From the NCBI GenBank assembly GCA_900469955.1, contig UBYX01000033.1, forward strand, positions 1 through 64,000: a DNA stretch of 64,000 nt, in the 5' to 3' direction. The DNA comes from Hyphomicrobiales bacterium. GTDB taxonomy: Bacteria; Pseudomonadota; Alphaproteobacteria; Rhizobiales; Rhizobiaceae. Shown here one piece after another: positions 9,120 to 17,727 of the stretch (positions within the stretch are counted from its first letter, which is position 1; every line of letters starts with the position of its first letter). A program made the translations under genes and the position numbers. Under the pieces are notes generated by a model. That model made no database searches. It had not been told where the DNA came from and worked only from the letters and a program-made list of their open reading frames with translations.

Positions 9120-9465
9120 TGGCTCGCGGAGTGTGTGTAGGAAAGCCTATCGCTCCTCTCGACCGATCACGCCCCGAGACTGTGCCAAAAGCTCCGTTAC
9201 ACCTGCCGCCACAATTTGGACGTGGCGCAATGGCATCGCGAACTGACTATGGGGATTTTCTTTGCAAACGCGCCGATAAGACATATCTCAATAATATCTG
9301 GGCATGCGTCGCGAAAATCGCTAAGCGAACATGGAGAACAAACTGGCTTTGGTTCGAGAGAGCCATCCTGACGCCGGGTGGCAGACCTTGGAAATGACGG
9401 TGCGTGAAACGAGGACGATGAGGCGCGAGACGGCTGGTTCAATGGTCTTGCCGGGAGCTCGCTTT
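9120..9465. other. Intergenic stretch without a recognised gene
   Basis: About 345 bases lie between thiQ and my chosen start for the M48 protease. Short open frames here (for example 9116-9397 on plus) have no recognisable protein features. No hairpin terminator with a T-tract was found after thiQ. If the protease starts further upstream, at 9418 or 9331, part of this stretch is coding. Confidence 0.5.
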
Positions 9466-10932
9466 ATGCTGGGCTTTCGAACGGCTGGCGCCCTGCTGCT
9501 CAGCGGCATCCTGTTGGCCGGCTGCCAATCGATCTTCGAGCAGGCCTATACTCCGAATGTCTCTCCTTCCGACTCCCCGCAGATCGTCGATGAGGTCCAG
9601 AAGAACGATCCCCGGGCGCAAATGGGTGCGCGGGAACATCCACGCATCGTCGCGAGCTATGGCGGAGAATACCGCGATGCCAAGACCGAACGACTGGTCG
9701 CCCGGATCGCCGGCGCCCTGACGGCCGTTTCGGAAAATCCCAACCAATCCTTCCGCATCACCATCCTCAATTCGCCGGCGATCAACGCTTTCGCCTTGCC
9801 CGGCGGTTATCTCTACGTGACCCGCGGCCTTCTCGCTCTTGCAAACGACGCTTCGGAAGTCGCAGCGGTCCTCTCGCACGAAATGGGGCATGTGACTGCC
9901 AACCACGGCATCGAGCGGCAACGGCGCGAAGAGGCGGAAGTGATCGCCAGCCGCGTCGTCGCAGAGGTGCTTTCGAGCGATCTGGCCGGGAAACAGGCCC
10001 TTGCCCGCGGCAAGCTCAGGCTTGCGGCTTTCTCCCGCCAACAGGAGCTGCAGGCCGACGTGATCGGCGTGCGAATGCTTGGCGAGGCGGGTTACGATCC
10101 CTATGCGGCGGCACGCTTCCTGGATTCCATGGCGGCGTATGCCAGGTATTCGTCCGTGGATCCGGACAGCGATCAGAGCCTGGACTTTCTGTCGAGCCAT
10201 CCGAACTCCATCCAGCGCGTCGACCTCGCACGCCGCCATGCGCGCAACTTTGGCCAGGAGGGCACCGTCGGCGACAAGGGCCGCGACTATTATCTGGCCG
10301 GCATCGACGGCCTGCTCTATGGCGACAGCCCGCAGGAAGGCTATGTGCGCGGCCAGACCTTCCTGCATGGTGGGCTTGGCATCCGCTTCGACGTGCCGCC
10401 CGACTTCCGTATCGACAACAAAGTGGAAGCGGTACTGGCGACCGGACCGGGCGAAACCGCCATCCGGTTCGACGGAGTGGCTGCCGGCGACAACAACAAT
10501 CTGACCAATTACCTGACGAGCGGCTGGGTCGCGGGGCTGCAGCCCGAGACGGTGCGGGAAATCCAGGTCAACGGATTGCCCGCAGTAACCGCTCGAGCGT
10601 CCGCGGATCGATGGGACTTCGACGTGACGGTCATCCGTGTCGGCGAACAGATATTCCGGTTTCTCACCGCCGTGCCGAAAGGCAGCGCTTCGCTGCAGAC
10701 CACGGCCGATCTCCTGCGCAGCACGTTCCGACGGATGACGCCGGAAGAAATTGCGACATTGAAACCGCTGCGGGTTCGGATCGTGACCGCCGCTCAGGGC
10801 GACACGGTTGCTTCCCTGGCCGCCAGGATGATGGGAACCGACCGGAAACTTGATCTTTTCAAGCTGATCAATGCTCTATCGGCCGGCGCCACCTTGTCGC
10901 CCGGCCAGAAGCTGAAGATTATCTCCGAATAG
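9466..10932 (+). CDS. M48 family zinc metalloprotease, lipoprotein, with LysM-like tail
   Basis: Predicted periplasmic membrane-anchored protease of 488 residues. A lipoprotein signal (hydrophobic run ending LLAGC) opens the protein. The zinc-binding HEMGH motif sits at about residues 138-142, with the third ligand in the QELQAD segment near residue 195. The last 60 residues (from TAAQGDTVASL to LSPGQKLKII) resemble a LysM fold. Related BepA/LoiP proteases act in outer-membrane quality control. I chose ATG 9466 because it gives the cleanest lipoprotein signal and has GGGAG upstream; in-frame ATGs at 9442 and 9418 also exist. It converges with rpoH2. Confidence 0.88.
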   Translation: MLGFRTAGALLLSGILLAGCQSIFEQAYTPNVSPSDSPQIVDEVQKNDPRAQMGAREHPRIVASYGGEYRDAKTERLVARIAGALTAVSENPNQSFRITILNSPAINAFALPGGYLYVTRGLLALANDASEVAAVLSHEMGHVTANHGIERQRREEAEVIASRVVAEVLSSDLAGKQALARGKLRLAAFSRQQELQADVIGVRMLGEAGYDPYAAARFLDSMAAYARYSSVDPDSDQSLDFLSSHPNSIQRVDLARRHARNFGQEGTVGDKGRDYYLAGIDGLLYGDSPQEGYVRGQTFLHGGLGIRFDVPPDFRIDNKVEAVLATGPGETAIRFDGVAAGDNNNLTNYLTSGWVAGLQPETVREIQVNGLPAVTARASADRWDFDVTVIRVGEQIFRFLTAVPKGSASLQTTADLLRSTFRRMTPEEIATLKPLRVRIVTAAQGDTVASLAARMMGTDRKLDLFKLINALSAGATLSPGQKLKIISE

Positions 10933-10944
10933 CCCGCAGATGCG

Positions 10945-11808
10945 TCAGCAGACTGCAGCCATTTGCGGGTTGGCCGAAACGAGCGCCATCTTGAGTTTCT
11001 CGATCGCGCGGCTCTCGATCTGACGAACGCGCTCCTTGGAAATGCCGAGTTCGGCACCCAGCGCTTCCAGCGTCGCGCCTTCATCCGTGAGCCGGCGCGC
11101 ACGGATGATCTTCTTTTCACGATCATTGAGCTTGGTGAGCGCGCCCTGTAGCCATTTGAGGCGCCGTTCACCGTCTATCATTCCCGAGACCTGTTCATCG
11201 GGCAGCGGTTCGGCGCTGGCAAGCATATCCAGTCGCTCGCCGCTGTCGGCGTCGCCGGCAATGGATGGAGCCTGCAGCGAAGCGTCATTGCCGGAAAGAC
11301 GCGCATCCATGGTCTGCACATCGGCGACGCTGACGCCGAGGGCTACCGCAATCTCTTCGTGGATCGCGCGCGCGGTGAGATTGGAATCCCCGCGGGCAAG
11401 TTTCGCGCGCAACCGGCGGAGATTGAAGAACAGGGCCTTCTGCGCCGAACTGGTGCCGCCGCGCACGATGGACCAATTGCGCAGGATATAATCCTGCATG
11501 GAGGCGCGGATCCACCAGCTTGCATAGGTGGAAAAACGTACGTCACGTTCCGGTTCAAACCTTGCCGCCGCCTCGAGCAGCCCTACATAACCTTCTTGTA
11601 CGAGGTCGCTCATCGGCAATCCAAAGCCGCGGAACTTGGAAGCCATTGCGATCACGAGCCGCATATGGGCAAGCGCAATACGGTTGCGGGCGTTCTGGTC
11701 TTGATCGTCCTTCCACCGCACCGCCAGATCTCGCTCTTCATCTCGCGCAAGATAGGGAGCCGACATCGCTATCTTGATCATAGTGCGGTCTGCGGACATG
11801 GCTGTCAT
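10945..11808 (-). CDS. rpoH2: RNA polymerase sigma-32 type factor, RpoH2
   Basis: Heat-shock-class sigma factor of 287 residues from ATG 11808, which has a GGAGA ribosome site. Region 2 (DLVQEGYVGLLEAA, FSTYASWWIRASMQDYI) binds core enzyme and the -10 element. The RpoH box QKALFFNLRR at 123-132 is diagnostic for the sigma-32 branch. Region 4 (LEALGAELGISKERVRQIE) is the -35 helix-turn-helix. Gene context matches the second rpoH of Sinorhizobium. A GGAAC-N16-CGTT promoter 156 bases upstream predicts control by the EcfG/RpoE2 stress sigma factor. Confidence 0.92.
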   Translation of the reverse strand: MTAMSADRTMIKIAMSAPYLARDEERDLAVRWKDDQDQNARNRIALAHMRLVIAMASKFRGFGLPMSDLVQEGYVGLLEAAARFEPERDVRFSTYASWWIRASMQDYILRNWSIVRGGTSSAQKALFFNLRRLRAKLARGDSNLTARAIHEEIAVALGVSVADVQTMDARLSGNDASLQAPSIAGDADSGERLDMLASAEPLPDEQVSGMIDGERRLKWLQGALTKLNDREKKIIRARRLTDEGATLEALGAELGISKERVRQIESRAIEKLKMALVSANPQMAAVC

Positions 11809-11963
11809 CGTGTTCTCCGTGAACGGTCTGATCCGACAAAAAGCGAAGCCCAAACCCCAGCGCATTCGAACGGGCGATGAAGATTAGAACTGCGCTTTTC
11901 TCCCCTCGTGCTTCCCTCGGACGCGAATGATGCCATCAACGCAATTCGCCATCCCGGCGGGAC

Positions 11964-11988
11964 AACGCTGCAGCACGGAAAAAGTTCC
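11964..11988 (-). promoter_or_regulatory. EcfG/RpoE2-type promoter for rpoH2
   Basis: On the minus strand GGAAC (11988-11984) and CGTT (11967-11964) are separated by exactly 16 bases. The promoter faces rpoH2 and lies immediately next to the carD terminator, giving a leader of about 145 bases. RpoE2 control of rpoH2 is established in Sinorhizobium meliloti, which supports the call. Confidence 0.78.
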
Positions 11989-11990
11989 AA

Positions 11991-12025
11991 TAAAAAAACC
12001 CGGCTGGGAGGCCGGGTTTTAAAAA
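11991..12025 (-). terminator. Intrinsic terminator after carD
   Basis: A GC-rich stem AACCCGGC/GCCGGGTT with loop TGGGAG is flanked by an A-run on one side and TTTT on the other. Read on the minus strand it ends in a run of seven Ts, so it should stop carD transcription about 20 bases after the stop codon. Confidence 0.9.
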
Positions 12026-12045
12026 GATACGGACGCAGGAAACAG

Positions 12046-12618
12046 TTATGCCGCCTCTTCCTGAGCCTCGTCTTCCTCGATAGTCTTGCCGCGCTTGGGA
12101 CCCTTGGCAAGATTGATCTCGACAACGCGAACGGCTTCCGTTTCGGACATTCTGTTAACGGCAGCGATTTCGCGAGCCATACGGTCGAGCGCAGCTTCAT
12201 AAAGCTGACGCTCGGAATAGGACTGCTCGGGCTGGTTCTCGGCACGATAGAGATCGCGCACCACTTCGGCGATAGAGATCAGGTCACCGGAATTGATCTT
12301 GGCATCATATTCCTGAGCGCGGCGCGACCACATGGTGCGCTTCACGCGTGCCTTGCCCTGGACAACCTTGAGGGCACGCTCGACGAAATCCGTTTCGGAC
12401 AATTTGCGCATACCGATGCTCACGGCCTTGGCGACCGGCACCTTGAGGCGCATCTTGTCTTTCTCGAAATCGATTACGAAAAGTTCGAGCTTCATGCCCG
12501 CCACTTCCTGCTCTTCGATGGCCGTGATCGTTCCCACGCCATGAGCGGGGTAGACAATCGATTCACCGGTCTTGAAGCCTTGGCGCGCGGGAGAATTCTT
12601 CTTCTGCTGAGTCGTCAT
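12046..12618 (-). CDS. carD: CarD/CdnL-family RNA polymerase-binding regulator
   Basis: Binds the RNA polymerase beta subunit through an N-terminal Tudor-like domain (YPAHGVGTI, near residues 24-32, to about 75). A helical DNA-contacting C-terminal domain follows. Such proteins stabilise open complexes at many promoters, including rRNA promoters. From ATG 12618 the protein has 190 residues and ends in an acidic tail (EEDEAQEEAA). GTG 12645 is an in-frame alternative; GGGAG lies about 12 bases before the ATG. It stands alone, followed by a strong terminator. Confidence 0.9.
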   Translation of the reverse strand: MTTQQKKNSPARQGFKTGESIVYPAHGVGTITAIEEQEVAGMKLELFVIDFEKDKMRLKVPVAKAVSIGMRKLSETDFVERALKVVQGKARVKRTMWSRRAQEYDAKINSGDLISIAEVVRDLYRAENQPEQSYSERQLYEAALDRMAREIAAVNRMSETEAVRVVEINLAKGPKRGKTIEEDEAQEEAA

Positions 12619-13006
12619 TCGTTTCACAAACTCCCTATTACTCACCCGTATTCCGGGTCGGGGAAACCGGGTCTGTCAGGCCCGGATGAGACGGGGGAAA
12701 CCGTCGGGTCACTCCATACTGGTCCGACAAACGCGCGCGAAAACAGACCATCTCGCGAACTGCGACCGCCAACATTCAAGCGTTGCAATGTCACTTGTAC
12801 CGCGTTTTGGATGATCTGTTGCTTTCGTGATGTTTTTTGGGCACGCGAGTGCCACCTTGTGGAACAGTTCTTATTACCTACCACAAAAAAGTGCGGAAAT
12901 CAATAATTTGCTTTTGCATGTGCACACAAGGCCACGCTCGACGTGTGCACAACAAAAAGGCAAAGCGATTCGAAACCGCCGCCGCGCCCTGTGATGGGCG
13001 CGTAGA
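12619..13006. other. Intergenic region with a TGTGCACAC inverted repeat
   Basis: This 388-base gap between the fdxA stop and the carD start must hold the carD promoter. The inverted repeat TGTGCACAC (12919-12927) and GTGTGCACA (12943-12951) is the main feature. It has T-rich and A-rich flanks, and could be an fdxA terminator or an operator. No gene was recognised. Confidence 0.5.
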
Positions 13007-13345
13007 TCAATCGCCCTTGCCCGGCTCGGGCGAGAAGAATTGGTCGTATTTGTCCGGCACGCCGTCCATCTCCTTGGCTTCCGGCAAGGGATCGCGCTTT
13101 ACGGTTATATTGGGCCAGATTTGCGCAAACTCCGCATTCACCTTGAGCCATTTGTCGAGCCCCGGTTCGGTGTCCGGCTTGATTGCCTCGGCGGGACATT
13201 CCGGTTCGCAAACGCCGCAATCGATGCATTCGTCCGGATGAATGACGAGAAAGTTTTCACCCTCATAAAAACAATCGACCGGGCAAACCTCGACACAGTC
13301 GGTGTACTTGCAACGGATACAATTGTCGGTCACGACATACGTCAT
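13007..13345 (-). CDS. fdxA: 7Fe ferredoxin FdxA
   Basis: Small cytoplasmic electron carrier of 112 residues. Nine cysteines lie near the N-terminus. The spacing matches Azotobacter-type 7Fe ferredoxins shifted by one: Cys9, 17 and 50 for the 3Fe-4S cluster and Cys21, 40, 43 and 46 for the 4Fe-4S cluster. The sequence [18 protein letters not shown] is the family start; in-frame codons upstream lack conserved sequence. Its partner is unknown. It is downstream of the S4 protein on the same strand. Confidence 0.93.
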   Translation of the reverse strand: MTYVVTDNCIRCKYTDCVEVCPVDCFYEGENFLVIHPDECIDCGVCEPECPAEAIKPDTEPGLDKWLKVNAEFAQIWPNITVKRDPLPEAKEMDGVPDKYDQFFSPEPGKGD

Positions 13346-13554
13346 GCGGCACCCCAGCAATATCTCGGATCAGCAGCACGTCGGCAACAGGAAGAGCGCC
13401 GGCATGCCGAAAAGCCGGGACAGGCGAAACCTTAACTGCAAAGATGACAGGAGGCAGGCAATCCGGCTTTTCGACTGTCAGGTAAAGCCTTTGGCTTTGC
13501 TTAGCAAGGATAAAGCGTTCCGAAAACCAGGGCCCAGCAGGCGATTTTTCCAAT

Positions 13555-13962
13555 CTAGTCGCTGTCTGCGTCCGGAAACAGTCGGTCGGTTTCCCGGCGC
13601 TCCTTCTTGGTGGGCCGCCCGCTTCCCTGCGCACGCTGCGCCTGCTCGAAGAGTGTCAACCTTGCCCTCTCTTCCGGAGGAGGGCTGAGATCCTCGTAGA
13701 GAAGCCGCGCCTCCTCGAAAGGACCGCGCCTCTCGCCGCACGACCTCACCACCAGCACGACATCGCGACGTTCGAGCGTGAGATCGATACGATCCCCCGG
13801 CTTCACCTGGGAACTCGGTTGCGAAACGATCTCTCCGTTCACGCGGACATGGTTCGACCGGATGAGGTCCTGCGCGATGGAGCGTGATTTCGCCATGCGA
13901 GCAAAAAAGAGCCACTTGTCGATGCGCTGGCGCGAACCGCCTTGTGGCTCCTTTTCCGTCAT
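13555..13962 (-). CDS. S4-domain RNA-binding protein (Hsp15-like)
   Basis: Protein of 135 residues with an S4 RNA-binding domain at residues 11-70 (RIDKWLFFARMAKSRS, HVRVNG, KPGDRI). A basic C-terminal tail follows. Hsp15-type proteins bind stalled 50S subunits carrying nascent chains. It starts only 3 bases after the helicase stop, so the two are almost certainly cotranscribed, which fits a shared RNA or ribosome role. Confidence 0.88.
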   Translation of the reverse strand: MTEKEPQGGSRQRIDKWLFFARMAKSRSIAQDLIRSNHVRVNGEIVSQPSSQVKPGDRIDLTLERRDVVLVVRSCGERRGPFEEARLLYEDLSPPPEERARLTLFEQAQRAQGSGRPTKKERRETDRLFPDADSD

Positions 13963-13965
13963 GGC

Positions 13966-16900
13966 TTACTTCTTCATTTGCTCCTTGAGAGCAGCGAGCT
14001 TTGCAAAGGGCGAATCCGGGTCGATCGGCTTTTCCTTACGCGGAGGTTTGGCCTCGAAGCGCGCCGGCTGCGACCCTTTGCCGCGATCGTTGCGATCCTG
14101 GCGCGGACCACCCTCCGGGCGCTCCCCACGGTTCGGCCGATCGCCACGGTTATTGTCCGTTCGGCGATTGTTGTTGTCGCGGTTCGGCCGGCCGCCATCG
14201 CGACGTTCATGATCTCGGTCACCGCCTGGGCGTCCCTCCCGGCGCTCTCCATCCCGACGATCGTCACGGCGCCCTTGGGCGCCTTGAGCAGTCTCGCCGC
14301 CGGCCTGGCGTTGGCCGCCACCATGACCGCGACGGTCGCCATGAGGCTGGCGCCCGGTCCTCTGGTTGTTGTCCCGACCGCCGCCGGGCCGCCACAGAAG
14401 AACGGGCTTCGGCTCCTCGGGTTCGACAGCCTTTGCCGCATCCGCCGCATCTGCCGAGGGCGTTTCCTCTGTCGCTTCCGGTACCGCTTCGGCCTGAACG
14501 GTTTCAGCAGGCGTATCGGCCGCAACCTCTGCCGTTTCAGCGACGTCGGCGTCGTCAGCCTCCGTAGTTTCCTGCGCAACTTCGGCAGATGCCGGCGCTG
14601 CACTATCGGCAGACCCACCGCCGTGAGCCGCCAGGAAAGCCTGCGCCTCTTCCGCCTTCACGGAATCCGCACGATAGCCCAATCCCTTGAGGATTTCTTC
14701 CATGTCGTCCGGCGTGGCGCCGAGAATGGAAAGCATCGCGGTCGTGGTCGTGAACCGGCGGCCGTCATAAGCGCCTTCCGGGCGCGGTGTGCTGCCCGGC
14801 TTCCACTGAAGAAGGGGACGAATGAGATCCGCCAGGCGCTCGAGAATATCGATACGAACCGCGCGCTTTCCGAGGAAGCGGAACCCCGCCAGTTTGTAGA
14901 ACATGCGTTCGAAGGTCGGATCCGCGACGACCGACGTGCGGCCGGCAGCAAGTGCCGGAATGAGGTCCCCGTAACCAGGCTTGTCGAGGCCGTCGCTCTT
15001 CAAGGCCCATAGAAGCGTGATCAGTTCGGCGGGAGCCGGCTTCAAGAGTGTCGGCATGAAGACGTGATAGGCGCCGAACCGGATACCGTACCGCCGCATC
15101 GAAGCGCGCGCGTCCTGGTCCAGCGATTTCACTTCATCGGCGACGTCACGCCGGAAGAGCACGCCCAGATTTTCAACCAGCTGAAAAGCCAGCCCCTTCG
15201 CAAGACCCTGCAGGTCCTCGGCACGCGAAAGGTCGTCGAGCGGCTTCAGGATCGTGGCGATATGATGATTGACGAAGCGTTCGATGCGGGCAACGACATG
15301 ATCGCGGGCGTTGCCGGTAAGCTGCTCATCCGCGAGCAGGATAACCCGCGGGCGCATGATATGATCGCTTGCAGTAAGGCGAGCAACAGGCTCGCCAAGC
15401 CAGCGCACGAAGCCGTCGGATCCCACGGCGAGATCTCCGTTGCCGGAGGCATAGAGCCTCGCGGCGCGTGCCTCGAATTCGAGAGCCAATGCCTTCTGGG
15501 CGGCCGCCTGCACCGCCTTGGCATCGGGCCCCTCGGCCCCTGCGACGGGTGTGAAGCGGAATCCCGCCAACTGCCCGACATGATGTCCTTCCACAAAGAC
15601 ATCACCATTCACACTGATTTCAGCTTCCAGCATAGCATTCTCTCTCAGGCGCTTCATGAGCACAGATGTCCTGCGATCAACGAAGCGTTTCGTCAACCTT
15701 TCATGTAGTGCGTCCGACAACCTATCCTCGATTTCCCGCGTCTTTTCTTGCCAGTGTGTCGGATCGGCAAGCCAACCGGGACGGTTCGAGACATAGGTCC
15801 AGGTCCGAATTTGTGCGATGCGCGCCGATAGCGTATCGATTTCGCCATCGGTCCGGTCGGCACGGCGGACCTGCTCCGCCATGAAGTCTTCGTTCACAGT
15901 TCCGAAGCGCACAAGATCGGAAAAAAGAGTCGAAATAAGGTCCGCGTGCTGGGCCGGCGCAATCCGTCGATAATCCGGAAGCGCGCAGGCTTCCCACAGT
16001 TTCTCGACCCGCTCCGGCGTCGTCGCCGCATCCCTAATCTCTGGATATCTCGAAAGGTGATCAAGGGCTTGGCTGTCGGTCGCGGGCAATGCACGGGTAA
16101 GACCGGCGACCGTTGGCGACGCGTCGAGGCTTTCTCGCAAAGCCTTGAGCGAGGAAAAATCCAGGTTCTTCGAGCGCCACTGCAGCACCTTCACCTGATC
16201 GAACTGGTGCCCTTCGATTCGCTCGACCAGTTCGTCGTCGAAGGGGGCAACCTGACCGGTGACGCCAAAGGTCCCGTCTCTGACATGTCGCCCTGCCCGG
16301 CCGGCAATCTGACCCAACTCGCCGGGGTTGAGATTTCGGAACTGGTAACCGTCGAATTTCCGGTCCTGGGCAAATGCGACATGATCGACGTCCAGGTTGA
16401 GACCCATGCCGATCGCATCCGTCGCGACCAGATATTCGACATCGCCCGATTGGTAGAGGCCGACCTGGGCATTTCGGGTGCGGGGACTGAGAGCACCGAG
16501 GACGACGGCCGCTCCGCCGCGCTGGCGCCGGATGAGTTCGGCGATGGCATAGACTTCATCGGCCGAAAACGCGACGATGGCAGAACGCTGCGGCAGACGG
16601 GTAATCTTCTTCTGGCCGGCGTAAAAGAGCTGGGAGAGGCGCGGGCGCTCGACGATTGTCACGCCCGGCAAGAGCCTTTCGAGAATCGGCCGCATCGTCG
16701 CGGCACCGAGCAGAAGGGTCTCGTCGCGCCCACGAAGGTGCAGGATCCGATCCGTAAAGATATGTCCGCGCTCGAGATCGCCAGCCAATTGCACTTCGTC
16801 GATTGCGACAAATGATGCCTTCGTCTCCCGCGGCATTGCCTCTACGGTACAAACGGAAAAGCGAGCGTTGGGAGGAGTTATCTTTTCTTCGCCGGTCACC

Positions 16901-17097
16901 AGGGCCACCTGGGAGGCACCGACTTTTTCCACAAGCCGCGTATAAACCTCGCGCGCCAGAAGCCGCAGCGGAAGACCGATCACGCCCGTACCATGAGCAA
17001 CCATTCGCTCGATGGCGTAATGCGTCTTGCCGGTATTGGTAGGTCCGAGTACGGCGGTGACGCCGCGCCCGCTGGTCATCATGGGCTGAAAATTCAA
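13966..17097 (-). CDS. Large Suv3-like DExH RNA helicase with disordered RG/RD-rich tail
   Basis: Protein of 1043 residues. The N-terminal helicase core has Walker A GPTNTGKT at 18-25, a DEVQ box (VAIDEVQLAGD) and helicase motif VI (QIAGRAGRH), the pattern of mitochondrial SUPV3L1 and related alphaproteobacterial helicases. Residues 840-900 are Ala/Glu-rich. Residues 900-1020 are dominated by Arg, Gly, Asp and Asn repeats (RRDNRG-like), suggesting an unstructured RNA-binding or condensate-forming tail. It is followed by the S4 protein. Suv3 relatives unwind RNA for degradation or ribosome assembly; the specific role here is inferred. Confidence 0.85.
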   Translation of the reverse strand: MNFQPMMTSGRGVTAVLGPTNTGKTHYAIERMVAHGTGVIGLPLRLLAREVYTRLVEKVGASQVALVTGEEKITPPNARFSVCTVEAMPRETKASFVAIDEVQLAGDLERGHIFTDRILHLRGRDETLLLGAATMRPILERLLPGVTIVERPRLSQLFYAGQKKITRLPQRSAIVAFSADEVYAIAELIRRQRGGAAVVLGALSPRTRNAQVGLYQSGDVEYLVATDAIGMGLNLDVDHVAFAQDRKFDGYQFRNLNPGELGQIAGRAGRHVRDGTFGVTGQVAPFDDELVERIEGHQFDQVKVLQWRSKNLDFSSLKALRESLDASPTVAGLTRALPATDSQALDHLSRYPEIRDAATTPERVEKLWEACALPDYRRIAPAQHADLISTLFSDLVRFGTVNEDFMAEQVRRADRTDGEIDTLSARIAQIRTWTYVSNRPGWLADPTHWQEKTREIEDRLSDALHERLTKRFVDRRTSVLMKRLRENAMLEAEISVNGDVFVEGHHVGQLAGFRFTPVAGAEGPDAKAVQAAAQKALALEFEARAARLYASGNGDLAVGSDGFVRWLGEPVARLTASDHIMRPRVILLADEQLTGNARDHVVARIERFVNHHIATILKPLDDLSRAEDLQGLAKGLAFQLVENLGVLFRRDVADEVKSLDQDARASMRRYGIRFGAYHVFMPTLLKPAPAELITLLWALKSDGLDKPGYGDLIPALAAGRTSVVADPTFERMFYKLAGFRFLGKRAVRIDILERLADLIRPLLQWKPGSTPRPEGAYDGRRFTTTTAMLSILGATPDDMEEILKGLGYRADSVKAEEAQAFLAAHGGGSADSAAPASAEVAQETTEADDADVAETAEVAADTPAETVQAEAVPEATEETPSADAADAAKAVEPEEPKPVLLWRPGGGRDNNQRTGRQPHGDRRGHGGGQRQAGGETAQGAQGRRDDRRDGERREGRPGGDRDHERRDGGRPNRDNNNRRTDNNRGDRPNRGERPEGGPRQDRNDRGKGSQPARFEAKPPRKEKPIDPDSPFAKLAALKEQMKK

Positions 17098-17282
17098 AGC
17101 CTAGGTCCGCGCACGTATATGGACCGGTCACTACAGAGGAAAACGCCGGCCCCGCCACACATGGAGATCCCTTCAGATAAAGGCAAGCCTCCATATCCGG
17201 TTTTGCAGGTTAGCAGGAGATTTTACGCCCGATATGAGCTGATTTCTGCCGGGAAATCACCCCGCAAGGAACAGAAGCGAAC

Positions 17283-17623
17283 GAATCAGAGACGAATCGA
17301 AGACTCAATAGGATTCAGTTTTTGTTCACGGCTATATATTGATGTGAGTCCGCATGCCCCCACGACATCCTGAATCTGCCGTCGATTCATACCACTTTTG
17401 GGCGGTACCGTGGCCAAACCCGCCAAACTCACAGAGAAACACCAGAGTCAACGTGTTGATTTGGTTAATTTTTGATGAAACGCGGAGCGCTCGCTCTACG
17501 CCGCAACCTGACTAAACTAACTTTCGGGTCAAAGCCGGAACGAATCGCTGACGAATCAGAGACCTTTCGTTTTTCCCGTTTCGTTCTCACAACATGTAGT
17601 AGGTGAGGCGATCAGTCGGACTC
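17283..17623. other. Dense cluster of GANTC (CcrM) sites in a 700-base gene gap
   Basis: Eleven GANTC sites start at 17283, 17294, 17302, 17312, 17346, 17372, 17384, 17445, 17542, 17553 and 17619, where about 1.3 would be expected by chance in 341 bases. Several are 8-12 bases apart, close to one helical turn. GANTC is the target of the alphaproteobacterial cell-cycle methylase CcrM. The gap (17098-17796) lies between the divergent helicase and DUF3309 genes and contains no recognisable gene. Confidence 0.7.
17530..17557 (+). repeat. 28-base direct repeat, copy 1 (GAATC pair)
   Basis: This 28-base sequence, containing CCGGAACGAATCGCTGAC and a second GAATC 11 bases after the first, recurs exactly at 18335-18362. 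Weaker similarity continues for about 40 bases in both copies (TTCCCG, then GTTC). A diverged relative with the same GAATC-N6-GAATC core is at 17283-17298. Confidence 0.85.
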
Positions 17624-17670
17624 TAAAAATCCGGGTTCAATCAACTCCCACGACAGGTTCTCGGCCCGCG

Positions 17671-17700
17671 CGTTAACCCCGCCTAACACCCGTTAACCAC
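17671..17700 (+). promoter_or_regulatory. Three 10-bp-phased TAAC repeats upstream of the stress promoter
   Basis: Three consecutive 10-base units, starting at 17671, 17681 and 17691, share the pattern N3-TAAC-N-(C/A)C; the outer two begin CGTTAACC. They end 28 bases before the GGAAC box at 17728. Helical phasing next to a promoter suggests an activator or response-regulator site. TTAA half-sites recall CtrA, but the 10-base period does not fit TTAA-N7-TTAA. Confidence 0.5.
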
Positions 17701-17727
17701 ACGTGAGAGGTCACGGTTCCTGCTCTT

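Noticed and set aside
9116-9397. 93-codon open frame after thiQ
   Set aside because: It overlaps the thiQ end and the upstream region of the M48 gene and shows no domain or signal sequence.
17538-17560. GGAAC inside both 28-base repeats as further EcfG promoters
   Set aside because: No CGTT lies 16-17 bases downstream in either copy, so the -10 element is missing.
17600-17665. tRNA-like stretch with an anticodon-arm look (CGGACTCTAAAAATCCG) followed by GGGTTCAATC
   Set aside because: The loop would read CTA, as in amber-decoding tRNAs, but the T-stem does not pair, no acceptor stem or D-arm can be drawn, and no CCA is present. It is probably chance.
17672-17700. CtrA binding site (TTAA-N7-TTAA)
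   Set aside because: The TTAA elements are 20 bases apart with a TAAC in the middle at 10-base steps, which does not give the N7 spacing.
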